Assembly (NCBI RefSeq): GCF_025460805.1
Contig: NZ_JAMXFJ010000010.1
Coordinates: 124,001-188,000 of the forward strand
Source: Microvirga sesbaniae
GTDB taxonomy: Bacteria; Pseudomonadota; Alphaproteobacteria; Rhizobiales; Beijerinckiaceae
DNA: 64,000 nt
Direction of reading: 5' to 3'
This document shows positions 52,446 to 61,277 of the stretch, in pieces (position 1 is the first letter of the stretch; every line of letters starts with the position of its first letter). A program made the position numbers and the translations under genes. Below the pieces are notes generated by a model that worked only from the letters and a program-made list of their open reading frames with translations, searched no databases and was not told where the DNA came from.

Positions 52446-53258
52446 CTAAGGCCAGTGCTGAATGATCTCCGGCAGCAAATGCCTAAACAAACTGTCTGGT
52501 CCATGACCGATAATGTGACGGTTCGGCAGCGCAGTTTCGTAAAACGACACACCCACGAGACGCCGTTCCACGACCTCGTACTCCCCATCCTGTTTCTCTC
52601 GAACGAAGATCCGCCACATGCCTCCACCACTCATGCCGCCATAGGTCGAGGGGAGCGTGAAATCTTTACTAGGACGCGGATCAAGCCTGATCAGGTCGAA
52701 GTCAGCTGTCCCATGGCTTGTCGCCACGAACTTGCCAACGTTAATCAATCCCTCCGCAGCTAGAACAATCCTGTTCTCCCGCTGCGCAGCGGGTGGGGTC
52801 ATCTCTCCAACAACTCCTGCCGCAGCATCAATCACTTTGCCGTCCGGATCGGGTTGAGCAGCCCGGCTCGCTTGTAGATCGAGGTCAACTATCGTTCCCT
52901 TGGCGCCGAGGCTTGACATGTGACTGTCGGCGACTGGGAGGAAAGCCAGATCTCTCCCAAGGTCATCTTGCTGATCATACCAAATGATCGCCTTCTTCAT
53001 GAGGTCCGGGACGGGAAGGCGAATTTGCTGCAAGTCTCCTTTTCGGATTGGAAATAGGACAACGCCTATTTCGGTCTGACGGGCAATCGGCATCGCTACG
53101 TGCCCACAGGTCAGTATCCCCTGGACCGTCCTGGTTTTAACCAGTGTTCCAGAGCCCAGCGGGATCGGAGTGCCCGAGCTTAAATCCACAAAGCCTACTG
53201 TCGAGAGCCCGATTTGTGTGTCCAGTATCGGACCTACATCGATATGACCTGACGACAC
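52446..53258 (-). CDS. Trypsin-like serine peptidase domain protein
   Basis: 270 residues. No signal peptide. A chymotrypsin-like triad is visible: His in GILTCGHVA, Asp in DLAFLPV, Ser in GGMSGGGMW. Cytoplasmic trypsin-like peptidases occur in several bacterial defence modules, but no partner is evident here. Function uncertain. Confidence 0.7.
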   Translation of the reverse strand: MSSGHIDVGPILDTQIGLSTVGFVDLSSGTPIPLGSGTLVKTRTVQGILTCGHVAMPIARQTEIGVVLFPIRKGDLQQIRLPVPDLMKKAIIWYDQQDDLGRDLAFLPVADSHMSSLGAKGTIVDLDLQASRAAQPDPDGKVIDAAAGVVGEMTPPAAQRENRIVLAAEGLINVGKFVATSHGTADFDLIRLDPRPSKDFTLPSTYGGMSGGGMWRIFVREKQDGEYEVVERRLVGVSFYETALPNRHIIGHGPDSLFRHLLPEIIQHWP

Positions 53259-53297
53259 GATGAATCCTTTTGCTCTAATCGTACCGGGGAGCGGCTT

Positions 53298-53597
53298 TTA
53301 GGCCCTCGAGCTATTTACATGATCCTTCAGTTTATGGGATGGCGTGAAGGTCACGACCCGGCGAGGCTCGATCGGCACCTCGACCCCGGTTTTTGGGTTC
53401 CGCCCCACTCGCTCGGCTTTCTCTCGAACCACGAAATTCCCGAACCCAGAGAGTTTCACATTCTCCCCTCGCTCCAGCGTATCGCAGATCTCGGCTAGGA
53501 CCTGCTCGGAAAGGGCTACGGCTTCATGACGGGGCAGGCCAACAGCCTCGACGACGGCCTGAGCCAGATCCGCTCGAGTTACATTCCTGCTAGTCAT
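53298..53597 (-). CDS. Integration host factor / HU family protein (IhfA-like)
   Basis: 99 residues from ATG 53597. Standard HU/IHF length and core: ADLAQAVVEAVGLP, VKLSGFGNFVVREKAERVGRNPKTGVEVPI with the DNA-inserting proline arm, and VVTFTPSHKLKDHVN. Closest to the alpha subunit type. It bends DNA in replication, recombination and transcription. Alone, not in an operon with ihfB. Confidence 0.93.
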   Translation of the reverse strand: MTSRNVTRADLAQAVVEAVGLPRHEAVALSEQVLAEICDTLERGENVKLSGFGNFVVREKAERVGRNPKTGVEVPIEPRRVVTFTPSHKLKDHVNSSRA

Positions 53598-53641
53598 CAG
53601 ATCATTCCACCGTCCAAGGGATGCCCTCACCAGGGCATGCC

Positions 53642-53827
53642 CTACGGGGGATATTTCTCCTCCAGCTTGAGCACAAGAGCTTTCAGATGCCCCGGCATGT
53701 CGGCGGCGATGACATCGTCGTACAGGCTCCTCAAGGAGTGCCCGATGAAATAGACCACCTGCTCCTTGGAGAAGTTCAAGCTACTGGGGAGGTCACGCGA
53801 CCAATCCCGAGTGTTATTCTGCTGCAT
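53642..53827 (-). CDS. nepR: NepR-family anti-sigma factor
   Basis: 61 residues from ATG 53827; a TTG at 53887 in frame is less likely. Core IGHSLRSLYDDVIAADMPGHLKALVLKLEEK matches NepR (pattern IG..LR..YD.V..E..P..L..LL.KLE). NepR binds and inhibits the EcfG sigma factor until phosphorylated PhyR releases it. Neither phyR nor ecfG is in the window, so this copy may be an extra brake or a plasmid modulator of the host stress response (inference). Confidence 0.8.
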   Translation of the reverse strand: MQQNNTRDWSRDLPSSLNFSKEQVVYFIGHSLRSLYDDVIAADMPGHLKALVLKLEEKYPP

Positions 53828-54413
53828 GGCATCGTTCTCATGGCTATGCCCTGCATTGCCCCTGATTAACCTATGTGAAAGGGGCAACTCACGCCTGCGC
53901 GGACAGTTTCAGCGTGGCCGTATGCGGTGGATCAAGCCAACGAAGGCGCAGATGGAGGTCTCTGGGCCTTACCTCAGAAGCGGGGCTAGAGCGAAGCTGA
54001 CACTCGCCATACTTGCCAGAAACCACGGCCACCAAGCTGGCAAAGGCCTGTCACTACGTCCCGTCATGGCTGCCCCTGTCTTCTCATTGGGCCCAATGTG
54101 CCCGGCGGCCCACTGGCTTGCTTTGATCCACCGCGACAAGACCGATTGGCTCGGCCGATGGCAATAACCCTTTCGTCGCGGGTCCGACCTCAGACCCGTA
54201 TGGGCCCGGTGAAACCATCCGCCAGGTTCGCCGTTACTCGGGCGAGGATCACAACCTCCTCACTTCAAGGAAGCCTCCTCACCTCCACGGCAACGGCGGG
54301 TGGGGAGGCTTTTCTGTTTATTCCGGCTGATTAGGGGCCTTTGGCCGCAACCCCCTCAAGCTATGGGCATGCCATAAAGTCCTATCTTGGCATGAAAGTC
54401 GGTTACATCCCTG
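53828..54413. other. Non-coding gap after nepR
   Basis: 586 bp. No convincing gene; several short frames lack starts with binding sites. A strong plus-strand terminator lies at 54271-54314, suggesting an unannotated plus-strand RNA or small gene (about 53900-54270) ends here. Confidence 0.4.
54271..54314 (+). terminator. Rho-independent terminator
   Basis: AAGCCTCCTCACC pairs with GGTGGGGAGGCTT (one G-U), separated by TCCACGGCAACGGC..., then TTTTCTG. Confidence 0.7.
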
Positions 54414-54743
54414 ATGAGCAGCCTGTATCACTACCCCACCCTGTCGGCCCTCAATGAGGAGACAGAGCCGGACCGCGTCTCCCGGCTCCACGAGGCCTTC
54501 GGGGTGATGTGCGCCATCGCCCGAATGATCTGGCGCGAGGAAACGGGCTATGACGCCAGTTCAGCCGGTTCAGCCACGGTTCGCTGGGACGGCTCGGTCA
54601 TCGCGTTGCGTGACATTAGAGGCCACCTCGAGGTGATCTGGGCTTCTGCCGCCCATCAGGAACGCTACGGAGTGCTGGCCGAACTCGCCTGGGAGGCCAT
54701 GTCGGAACCACGGGCCCACGTATCCCATCACCTCCCCAGTTGA
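54414..54743 (+). CDS. Small hypothetical protein
   Basis: 109 residues from ATG 54414. Helical N-terminal half (RVSRLHEAFGVMCAIARMIWREETGYD) and a small beta end (SATVRWDGSVIALRDI). No signal peptide. Its end converges on the GAF-XRE gene. Confidence 0.5.
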   Translation: MSSLYHYPTLSALNEETEPDRVSRLHEAFGVMCAIARMIWREETGYDASSAGSATVRWDGSVIALRDIRGHLEVIWASAAHQERYGVLAELAWEAMSEPRAHVSHHLPS

Positions 54744-54757
54744 CCGGCAGTCGTTTC

Positions 54758-55600
54758 TTAGAACGGGTAGTCCGTTTCTTCAGGGATGCGGACGTCCCCT
54801 AGCTGCGACCTCCGGGCCACTCCAACGGTCCCATCAGGCTCACGGGTAAACTGAACGCCGTGCTGCTCAAAGGCTCGCACAACAGCATCCACGCTGGTCC
54901 GCCGGACTGACAGCTCTCCGGAAATCTCCATCCGCTTCACTGATGCCGGCGAGATGTTGGCCGCCTCTGCGAGTTCTCGGATTGACCAGTTCAGCAGCCC
55001 ACGGGCTGCCCGGATCTGAGCGCTTGTTGGCAGAATCCATGTCTCGAAGTCGAGAGATTGGTCCATGGCCCCCGACGCATGGAACTGGGTCTCAACGTGA
55101 CCCGACACGTCCAGATGATGCAACCAGATCTCGTCGACCACCAACCGGCCGAGACCACGTAGCAGCGATGTTTGATGGGGGCTGAACTCGCGAGGCCTCA
55201 CGTCGGAAATGCAAAATGCGCCCAGCCGGATCCCCGGCCGGATCGTCAGTGGAACGCCAGCGTAGAATCTGAGGAACGGATGGCCCATCACATGGGGGTT
55301 TTTGCTGAATGTTGGGTCCGTCAATGCATCCGGAACCACGAAGACCTCATCGTGCAAGATCGTGTAGTTGCAGAACGCATAGTCTCGGGGAATTTCAGTT
55401 GCCTCACTTCCACCGAACCGTGCCTTGAAGAAGTACCGATGAGTGTCGGCTAGCGTCACATGAACCATGGGGACGTCGAACAACCGCTGTGCAATTCGAC
55501 AGATTCGGTCGATAGCCGGTGACGAAGGCGTATCAAGGATCTCGAGCTTATGAAGAGCGGCGAGGCGCTCGGATTCGTTGGGCGACAGCGGAAAGTGCAT
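54758..55600 (-). CDS. GAF-domain XRE-family regulator
   Basis: 280 residues from ATG 55600 (GAGGACGA upstream); in-frame codons further upstream are probably untranslated. Residues ~10-155 form a GAF sensor domain (RICRIAQRLFDVPMVHVTLAD, AFCNYTILHDEVFVVPDA, FYAGVPL). The tail (~188-250) is an XRE helix-turn-helix (RAARGLLNWSIRELAEAANISPASVKRME). Divergent from the RES-domain gene at 55838, so it could be its regulator or antitoxin-like partner (inference). Confidence 0.8.
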   Translation of the reverse strand: MHFPLSPNESERLAALHKLEILDTPSSPAIDRICRIAQRLFDVPMVHVTLADTHRYFFKARFGGSEATEIPRDYAFCNYTILHDEVFVVPDALTDPTFSKNPHVMGHPFLRFYAGVPLTIRPGIRLGAFCISDVRPREFSPHQTSLLRGLGRLVVDEIWLHHLDVSGHVETQFHASGAMDQSLDFETWILPTSAQIRAARGLLNWSIRELAEAANISPASVKRMEISGELSVRRTSVDAVVRAFEQHGVQFTREPDGTVGVARRSQLGDVRIPEETDYPF

Positions 55601-55837
55601 TCGTCCTCGGTGTCCCTCGCTTGGTAGGAGAAAGGAGACCATCAGGTCCGGAACATCGTCGCCTGCCATACGGAGTGCCGTTTTGGAACCCTCGATAACG
55701 ATGATGTGACCGAACAATCCTGCGGCAACTCGTCCGATGGGCGGCTCTGTCACAATTCGGCTGGACAAGAGCACGCGGCCAAACCACATGGAGCGGGCCA
55801 GATCTTCCCTCCTGAAGTCCCAGCCCGAGAAATACCT

Positions 55838-57280
55838 ATGTCCGACATCGGCCAGTTGAAGACAAAGCGAATTTGCTTTGATTGTGTCGGCGAAACTTAT
55901 CTAGAGGACCTGATCGCCAATCAGGGCACCCATGGTCAATGCGATTATTGTGGCCAGCCTGGGCAAACTTTTACCATCGCCGAGATGGCCGATCGGATCG
56001 AGACGGCTTTCGAGCAGCACTTCGAGCGGACATCAGAGCACCCCTCGGACCTCGAGTGGATGATGCAGAAGGACAAGGAGCTAAACTACGAGTGGGAGCG
56101 GGAAGGCTTCCCCACTGTCTCTGCGATCTGCGGTGCGGCGCTCATCGGTGAGCAGCCGGCTCGAGACATCCAAGCGGTACTTGCCGACCGCTATGCTGAC
56201 TGGGAAAGCATGAAAATCGGTGATGAAACCGAATTCGACGCCGGCGCCTGCTACGCCGAGAAAGGTCCTAATCCGAGGGAATGGCAGGCACAATGGTTCC
56301 TATTCGAGGAGAAGCTGAAAACAGAGACCCGGTTCTTCAGCCGGGATGCCGCGGCGACCCTGGAGGTGATCTTCAAGGACATCTCGCATCTGCAAACCCG
56401 AGACGGTCGCCATGTCGTTGTCGACGCCGGCCCTGGAACTCAGCACTCCGCATTCTATCGGGCGCGCTCCTTTGAAGCTGACAGCGATCTTCGGGATGCC
56501 CTCGTTTATCCAGAACAGCGGCTTGGGACGCCGCCCTCGCAAAGGGCGAGAGACGGCCGAATGAACGCACGCGGTATCGCGGTCTTTTATGGTGCGAGCG
56601 ACCCCGCAGCAGCCATCGCCGAGGTGCGCCCGCCAGTCGGGAGCAAGGTTCTTGTAGGGCGGTTTGAGGTGATTGCTCCTCTTCGGCTTTTGGATCTCAG
56701 GGCTTTGGACCGCATCACACTGTCGGGGAGCATTTTCGATCCAGACTACGTTCGACAGTTGGAGCGCGTCGCATTCCTCGCGATCCTCGGGAAGCGGATC
56801 ACGGTGCCGGTCATGCCGAGTGACGAGCCGTTTGAATACCTGGCGACCCAGGCTGTCGCGGACTTCCTTGCCACGGAAGCGGACCCGCCCCTGGACGGCA
56901 TCATCTACCCGTCTGTCCAGGCGGGAGAGGATCAGTACAACGTCGTGCTGTTTCACAAGGCTGCCCGTGTGCAGCCGGCTGATACCAGTACGAGCGCAAA
57001 GATCAGTGCGCAGCTCTATACAACCACTGAAGATGGCGTTGAACCCGACTACACCATCATCGAAGAGCTTCCCGAGCCATTCCAGGCCAGTGACAGCGCC
57101 AAGCATCAGGAAGGCTCAAGCACTCCTGCCGCCGACGACACGGATCTGCGCAACTCAACCCTCAGACTTCAATCTGCCTCGCTCACCGTTCATCACGTGA
57201 AACGGGTGTCCATCGACACTGATCCATATGAAGTTTCCCACCATCAGTGGGAGCCTTGGAAAAAGGGGTTGGATTTTTAG
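55838..57280 (+). CDS. HEPN/RES N-terminal + RES-domain toxin-like protein
   Basis: 480 residues from ATG 55838. The N-terminal part has a likely zinc site (CFDCV and CDYCG, Cys 13/16/35/38) of the HEPN/RES N-terminal type, followed by a helical region. The RES domain (~190-370) shows HSAFYRARSF, RMNARGIAVFYGASDPAAAIAEVRP and the IIYPSVQ region. RES domains are NAD+-degrading or ADP-ribosylating toxins (ParT/MbcT group). No classical Xre-Antitox partner is adjacent; the divergent GAF-XRE gene is the only candidate. Possibly defence or stress toxin. Confidence 0.75.
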   Translation: MSDIGQLKTKRICFDCVGETYLEDLIANQGTHGQCDYCGQPGQTFTIAEMADRIETAFEQHFERTSEHPSDLEWMMQKDKELNYEWEREGFPTVSAICGAALIGEQPARDIQAVLADRYADWESMKIGDETEFDAGACYAEKGPNPREWQAQWFLFEEKLKTETRFFSRDAAATLEVIFKDISHLQTRDGRHVVVDAGPGTQHSAFYRARSFEADSDLRDALVYPEQRLGTPPSQRARDGRMNARGIAVFYGASDPAAAIAEVRPPVGSKVLVGRFEVIAPLRLLDLRALDRITLSGSIFDPDYVRQLERVAFLAILGKRITVPVMPSDEPFEYLATQAVADFLATEADPPLDGIIYPSVQAGEDQYNVVLFHKAARVQPADTSTSAKISAQLYTTTEDGVEPDYTIIEELPEPFQASDSAKHQEGSSTPAADDTDLRNSTLRLQSASLTVHHVKRVSIDTDPYEVSHHQWEPWKKGLDF

Positions 57281-57374
57281 TGGGGTCTCAAATTACCGCA
57301 CTTGGCAGCCACTAGCATATCGGTGGTGACCTATAGGGTATCGCCACACCTGTGCTGATCAGACCCCGTACCGC

Positions 57375-59954
57375 CTAAGAACGTCTCCGAGATTTCGGGA
57401 TCACTTGGTCGATACTTCCAAACTCAGCCCAAGGATCATTCTGAAGATGAGGCAAGCGCGCGGCCAGATTGCCAATCCGATATTGATTGCCGCTGCGGAT
57501 CGTCGACAGTTCCTCCCACGTCAGGGGCGTTGAAACAGGAGCTCCGGCCCGGGCTCGCGTGGAATAAGCCGCCACGGCCGTCGCCCCCCGCCCGTTGCGC
57601 AGGTAGTCGATGAAGATCCGGCCTGTTCTGGCTCGCTTCGCCATCGTGTCCGTGTACAGGAGGGGGCTCGCCTTCGTCATCGCTGCTGCGACACCGGCCG
57701 CAAATGCTTTGGCCTCGTCCCAGGATGCCTTCGGACGGAGCGGCACGACCACATGCAGCCCTTTGCCGCCGGATGTTTTGACGAAGCTCACAAGATCGAG
57801 GTCCTGGAGGTAATCACGCACGTCGATCGCACCCTGAACGACCGCGTCCCAGCTGACGCCCTCGCCCGGATCCAGGTCGAAGACAAGCCGATCAGGCTTC
57901 TCCGGGTTCTTCAGCGTTGAACCCCACGGGTGGATCTCAAGAACACCGGCTTGCACCAAGGCGAGAAGCCCGGACAGGTCCTGGATCGCAACAGCCTCAT
58001 CCTCTCCGACGCGAATCCGCCGGATCAGTTCCTCATCAAGGCCGGCCCAGGCGTGCTTCTGGAAAAAGCACTCCTTCTGCGATCCGCCTGGGCAGCGCAG
58101 AAGCGACAGTGGCCGGTTTACGATGTGAGGCAGGATCCAATCGGCGATCTCCGTATAGAACTCAGCGAGCCCGAGCTTGGTGATCCCCGCGTCCTCCCAC
58201 AGAATGCGGTCCGGATGGGAAAGATGGACTTTCTCAAGGATCGTAGGACCAGGGCGTGTGTCGCGAGAGCCTTGCGCAATTGTCTCCCGCACGACGTCCC
58301 GCGGATCCTTATCCTCACGCAGCCCTTGGAAAGAGCCCTGCCGGACCATGCCGTCATGGGTCCACCCGCGGAACTCAACTTCGGCGACGAGTTCTGGCCT
58401 GACCCACTTTACACCACGGCTGGCAGCGGAAGGGATCTTGCCGGCAAAGGGCGTCGCCTTGATCTCGATCGACGTGAGGGTCTTGTAGAGCGCGCCCGCG
58501 ACCTCCGATGTGAAGCCGGTCCCGACGCGACCGACAGGGATGAGCTTGCCGGCGTCATAGACACCCATGACCAGTGAGCCCACAGCCTTCTTGCTCGCGG
58601 TCGAGGGCAAGTAGCCTGCGATCACAAGCTCCTGGCGCTGCGTGCACTTCGATTTGACCCAGTCATCGCCGCGCCCTGACCTGTAGGGCTGATCGGCGCG
58701 CTTGGAGATGATCCCCTCCAAGCCCATCCGGCACGCGTGCCGCACGAGCATTGCCCCATCCTCCTCAAGATGGTCGCTGAAGCGGATAGCGCCACCCTGA
58801 GGCAGGTCATCGAACAGGAGGCGTAACGCTGCCTTGCGGTCTGCCAGTGTCGCCGTCCTCAGGTCCTCGCCGTCGAGATAAAGCAGATCGAAGACACAGT
58901 AGACGAAGCGCTCGCCCTTCCCGCCCTTAAGCTCCTGCTGGAGTGCCGAGAAACTTGAGACCCCTGCCTCATCTTCCACGACGATTTCGCCGTCGAGCAA
59001 GGCCGATGGGATCTTCAGTTCTTTGAGGGCATTTGCGATTGGCTTGAACTTCGCAGTCCAATCGAGCCCCTTTCGTGTCAGGAGCTTGACCTCACTGCCA
59101 TCGATGCGAGCCTGCATGCGATAGCCATCGAGCTTGATCTCGTGAAGCCAGTTGCCACCCCTTGGGGCACTCTCAACCAGTTGTGCCAACGCGGGTTCGA
59201 CAAAGGCTGGCAGAATGCCCTTCTTTGCACCTTTGACCTTCGAGGGGCGCCGCGATTTCTGAGGCTTGGATCTGGCCACCGTTTCGCGTGCCGCATGGTC
59301 GATCCGTATATCGCCTTGGGCGGCCAGTTCCTCAATGGTCTGGCCTGATTTGAGCGAGGTCGTCTCCTCCTCGAGGATGTCCGGATCCTCGGAGGTGCGG
59401 GCGGCTTCATCATCGGACTTGAGCAACAGCCACTGCTCATTCCGCTCGCCGGGTTTGCCGCGGGTCCGCACGAGGTGCCACTTGCCCCTGAGGCGCTCGC
59501 CCTCAAGGGTGAAGGTCAAACGGCCACGGGCATAATCGGCATGCGGGTCGCCTTCCGGAAACCAGCGTCCCCGATCCCAGACGATCATGGTCCCGCCGCC
59601 ATACTGGCCGGCCGGAATGACGCCCTCGAAATCGATGTACTTCAGGGGATGGTCTTCAGTATGCACCGACAGGCGCTTCTCACCCGGGACCAAGCTCGGG
59701 CCTCTGGTCACTGCCCAACTTTTGAGAACCCCGTCGAGCTCCAGCCGAAGGTCGTAGTGCAGGCGGCGCGCATCATGTTTCTGCACCACGAAGCGATTCC
59801 CCTGAGACTTGGCTCTCGTCGCCTTGGGTTCGCTCGTGACAGAGAAGTCGCGTTTCGCCCGGTAGGTGGCGAGCGAACCAGTTGCCGTTTTCGTAACGGT
59901 CCGGCCGCGCGACGGCGCTTTCCTGGATTTCAGACGGGCTGAGGCCGCGACCAT
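57375..59954 (-). CDS. ligD: Multifunctional DNA ligase D
   Basis: 859 residues, ordinary for a full LigD. Domains in order: N-terminal 3'-phosphoesterase (~50-200; RFVVQKHDARRLHYDLRLELDG, GVIPAGQYGGG), ATP-dependent ligase (~240-560; EIKLDGYRM with catalytic Lys ~273, LLDGEIV, EGIISKR) and polymerase/primase (~590-859; PLSLLRCPGG, VFDLDPGEG, FVKTSGGKGLHV). It acts with Ku in NHEJ. Ku lies 33 bp upstream, so they form an operon. Confidence 0.96.
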   Translation of the reverse strand: MVAASARLKSRKAPSRGRTVTKTATGSLATYRAKRDFSVTSEPKATRAKSQGNRFVVQKHDARRLHYDLRLELDGVLKSWAVTRGPSLVPGEKRLSVHTEDHPLKYIDFEGVIPAGQYGGGTMIVWDRGRWFPEGDPHADYARGRLTFTLEGERLRGKWHLVRTRGKPGERNEQWLLLKSDDEAARTSEDPDILEEETTSLKSGQTIEELAAQGDIRIDHAARETVARSKPQKSRRPSKVKGAKKGILPAFVEPALAQLVESAPRGGNWLHEIKLDGYRMQARIDGSEVKLLTRKGLDWTAKFKPIANALKELKIPSALLDGEIVVEDEAGVSSFSALQQELKGGKGERFVYCVFDLLYLDGEDLRTATLADRKAALRLLFDDLPQGGAIRFSDHLEEDGAMLVRHACRMGLEGIISKRADQPYRSGRGDDWVKSKCTQRQELVIAGYLPSTASKKAVGSLVMGVYDAGKLIPVGRVGTGFTSEVAGALYKTLTSIEIKATPFAGKIPSAASRGVKWVRPELVAEVEFRGWTHDGMVRQGSFQGLREDKDPRDVVRETIAQGSRDTRPGPTILEKVHLSHPDRILWEDAGITKLGLAEFYTEIADWILPHIVNRPLSLLRCPGGSQKECFFQKHAWAGLDEELIRRIRVGEDEAVAIQDLSGLLALVQAGVLEIHPWGSTLKNPEKPDRLVFDLDPGEGVSWDAVVQGAIDVRDYLQDLDLVSFVKTSGGKGLHVVVPLRPKASWDEAKAFAAGVAAAMTKASPLLYTDTMAKRARTGRIFIDYLRNGRGATAVAAYSTRARAGAPVSTPLTWEELSTIRSGNQYRIGNLAARLPHLQNDPWAEFGSIDQVIPKSRRRS

Positions 59955-59986
59955 GAAACTCTCCTACGCAACACGAAACGTCATAG

Positions 59987-60868
59987 TCACCCGGCTTTAC
60001 GCGCCTTCGCCTTCGGTGCGGGCTTCTTCGCCGATTTGGATTTCGCAGCAGTCTTCTTCACTGGAGCAACCTTCTTGGCCGCAGACCCTTCCTTCTCGGC
60101 TGAGACACTGCGCTTGAGCGCGTCCATCAGATTGACGACGTTCGAGGGTTTCTCGGACGGCTCCTCTTTCAGCGGCTTGCCGGCCTGTTTCGACTTCAGA
60201 AGCTCGGCGACGGCTTCCTCGTACCGATCATCAAATTGCTTTGGATCGAAGTGGGCTGCCTTGCTGTCGATGATGTGCGCGGCGAGATCTTTCATCTCCT
60301 TGGGATACTTCACCTCACTGATCTCGTCGAAGACCTTGTCCTCGTCGCGTACCTCGTCGGCCGCGTGCAGGGTGGTTCCGACAAGCCCTTCGTCGAGGGG
60401 CTCAAGCAGGATCATGCGTTCACGGCGTGCCAGCACGATGCGGGCAATGCCGGCCATGCCTTTGTCGCGGATGGCATCGCGAATGACGCAAAAGGCTTCG
60501 TTGGACACCTTATCGGTCGGGGCGATGTAGTAGGCGGTGTCAAGAAAGCGCTCATCGACCTCCTCGCGCGGCACAAAGCTCTCGATGTCGATGGTGTGGG
60601 TGCTTTCCAGCTTCAGGGCGTCGAGTTCTTCGTCCTCGACCTGGATGTAGCTCCCCTTGCCAACGGCGAAGCCCTTGACCTGGTCTTCACTCTCCACGAC
60701 CTCCTCCGTCTCGCTGTCGACGAACTGGCGCTTCACGCGGTTGCCGGTTTTGCGGTTGAGGGTGTTGAACCGGATCTTCCCACCCGACGAGGTGGAGGGG
60801 TATAGGCCGACCGCGCAGGACACGAGAGAGAGCTTGATATGACCTTTCCAAACTGTCCGTTCAGCCAT
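59987..60868 (-). CDS. ku: Bacterial Ku end-binding protein
   Basis: 293 residues from ATG 60868. The Ku core is clear (WKGHIKLSLVSCAVGLYP, RFVDSETEEVV, IDIESFVPREEVDERFLDTAYYIAP, VRDEDKVFDEI). The last ~50 residues are Lys/Ala/Pro-rich and resemble extended DNA-binding tails. Ku binds DNA ends and recruits LigD. An EcfG-type promoter lies 73 nt upstream of the start (60941-60966). Confidence 0.95.
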   Translation of the reverse strand: MAERTVWKGHIKLSLVSCAVGLYPSTSSGGKIRFNTLNRKTGNRVKRQFVDSETEEVVESEDQVKGFAVGKGSYIQVEDEELDALKLESTHTIDIESFVPREEVDERFLDTAYYIAPTDKVSNEAFCVIRDAIRDKGMAGIARIVLARRERMILLEPLDEGLVGTTLHAADEVRDEDKVFDEISEVKYPKEMKDLAAHIIDSKAAHFDPKQFDDRYEEAVAELLKSKQAGKPLKEEPSEKPSNVVNLMDALKRSVSAEKEGSAAKKVAPVKKTAAKSKSAKKPAPKAKARKAG

Positions 60869-60940
60869 GGGTGGAACTCCCAGCGATACGCTACTGTGTG
60901 ACGGCCCTAACAACCTTGACCGGCAGCCTCACGAGTCAGC

Positions 60941-60966
60941 AACGTCGCCCCGAAATGACTCGTTCC
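60941..60966 (-). promoter_or_regulatory. EcfG (general stress response) promoter of ku
   Basis: On the minus strand GGAAC, 17 bp, CGTT. GGAAC-N16/17-CGTT is the known consensus of alphaproteobacterial EcfG sigma factors. The -10 end lies 73 nt before the ku ATG, a normal leader. Confidence 0.75.
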
Positions 60967-61066
60967 GAGTTCTCCACAGGAGTCTCGGGGTTGGTTAACG
61001 CACCAGGAAACCACTCCCCATCGTGACGCATTTTTGAAGTGTCGTAGTTGTGTATGGAGTAACGGA

Positions 61067-61255
61067 ATGTCTGATGACAAAGCCAATCGCGGTGGTGCGG
61101 ACCGCGGCCGGGTCGCCGGCGGAGAAGAGTACGAGGTCGGCTACTTTGCCCGGAAGCACGGCATCAGTGTTGCGCAGGCTGAGGAGCTGATCAAGGAGCA
61201 CGGGAACAGCCGCGAGAAGCTCGATGCAGCGGCTGGGAAGCTCAAGCGAGGCTAA
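61067..61255 (+). CDS. DUF3606 small protein
   Basis: 62 residues from ATG 61067. The core (GYFARKHGISVAQAEELIKEHGNSREKLDAAA) matches DUF3606, a short helical stress-associated family common near NHEJ genes in Hyphomicrobiales. Divergent from ku. Role unknown. Confidence 0.8.
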   Translation: MSDDKANRGGADRGRVAGGEEYEVGYFARKHGISVAQAEELIKEHGNSREKLDAAAGKLKRG

Positions 61256-61277
61256 CCCCTGGCAGCCCGGTGCCCTG

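Noticed and set aside
52095-52763. 222-codon plus-strand frame
   Set aside because: Protein-like only for ~60 codons, then runs antisense to the trypsin-like gene; treated as a possible fragment.
60967-61066. EcfG promoter for the DUF3606 gene
   Set aside because: A GGAAA string exists but no CGTT at the right distance.
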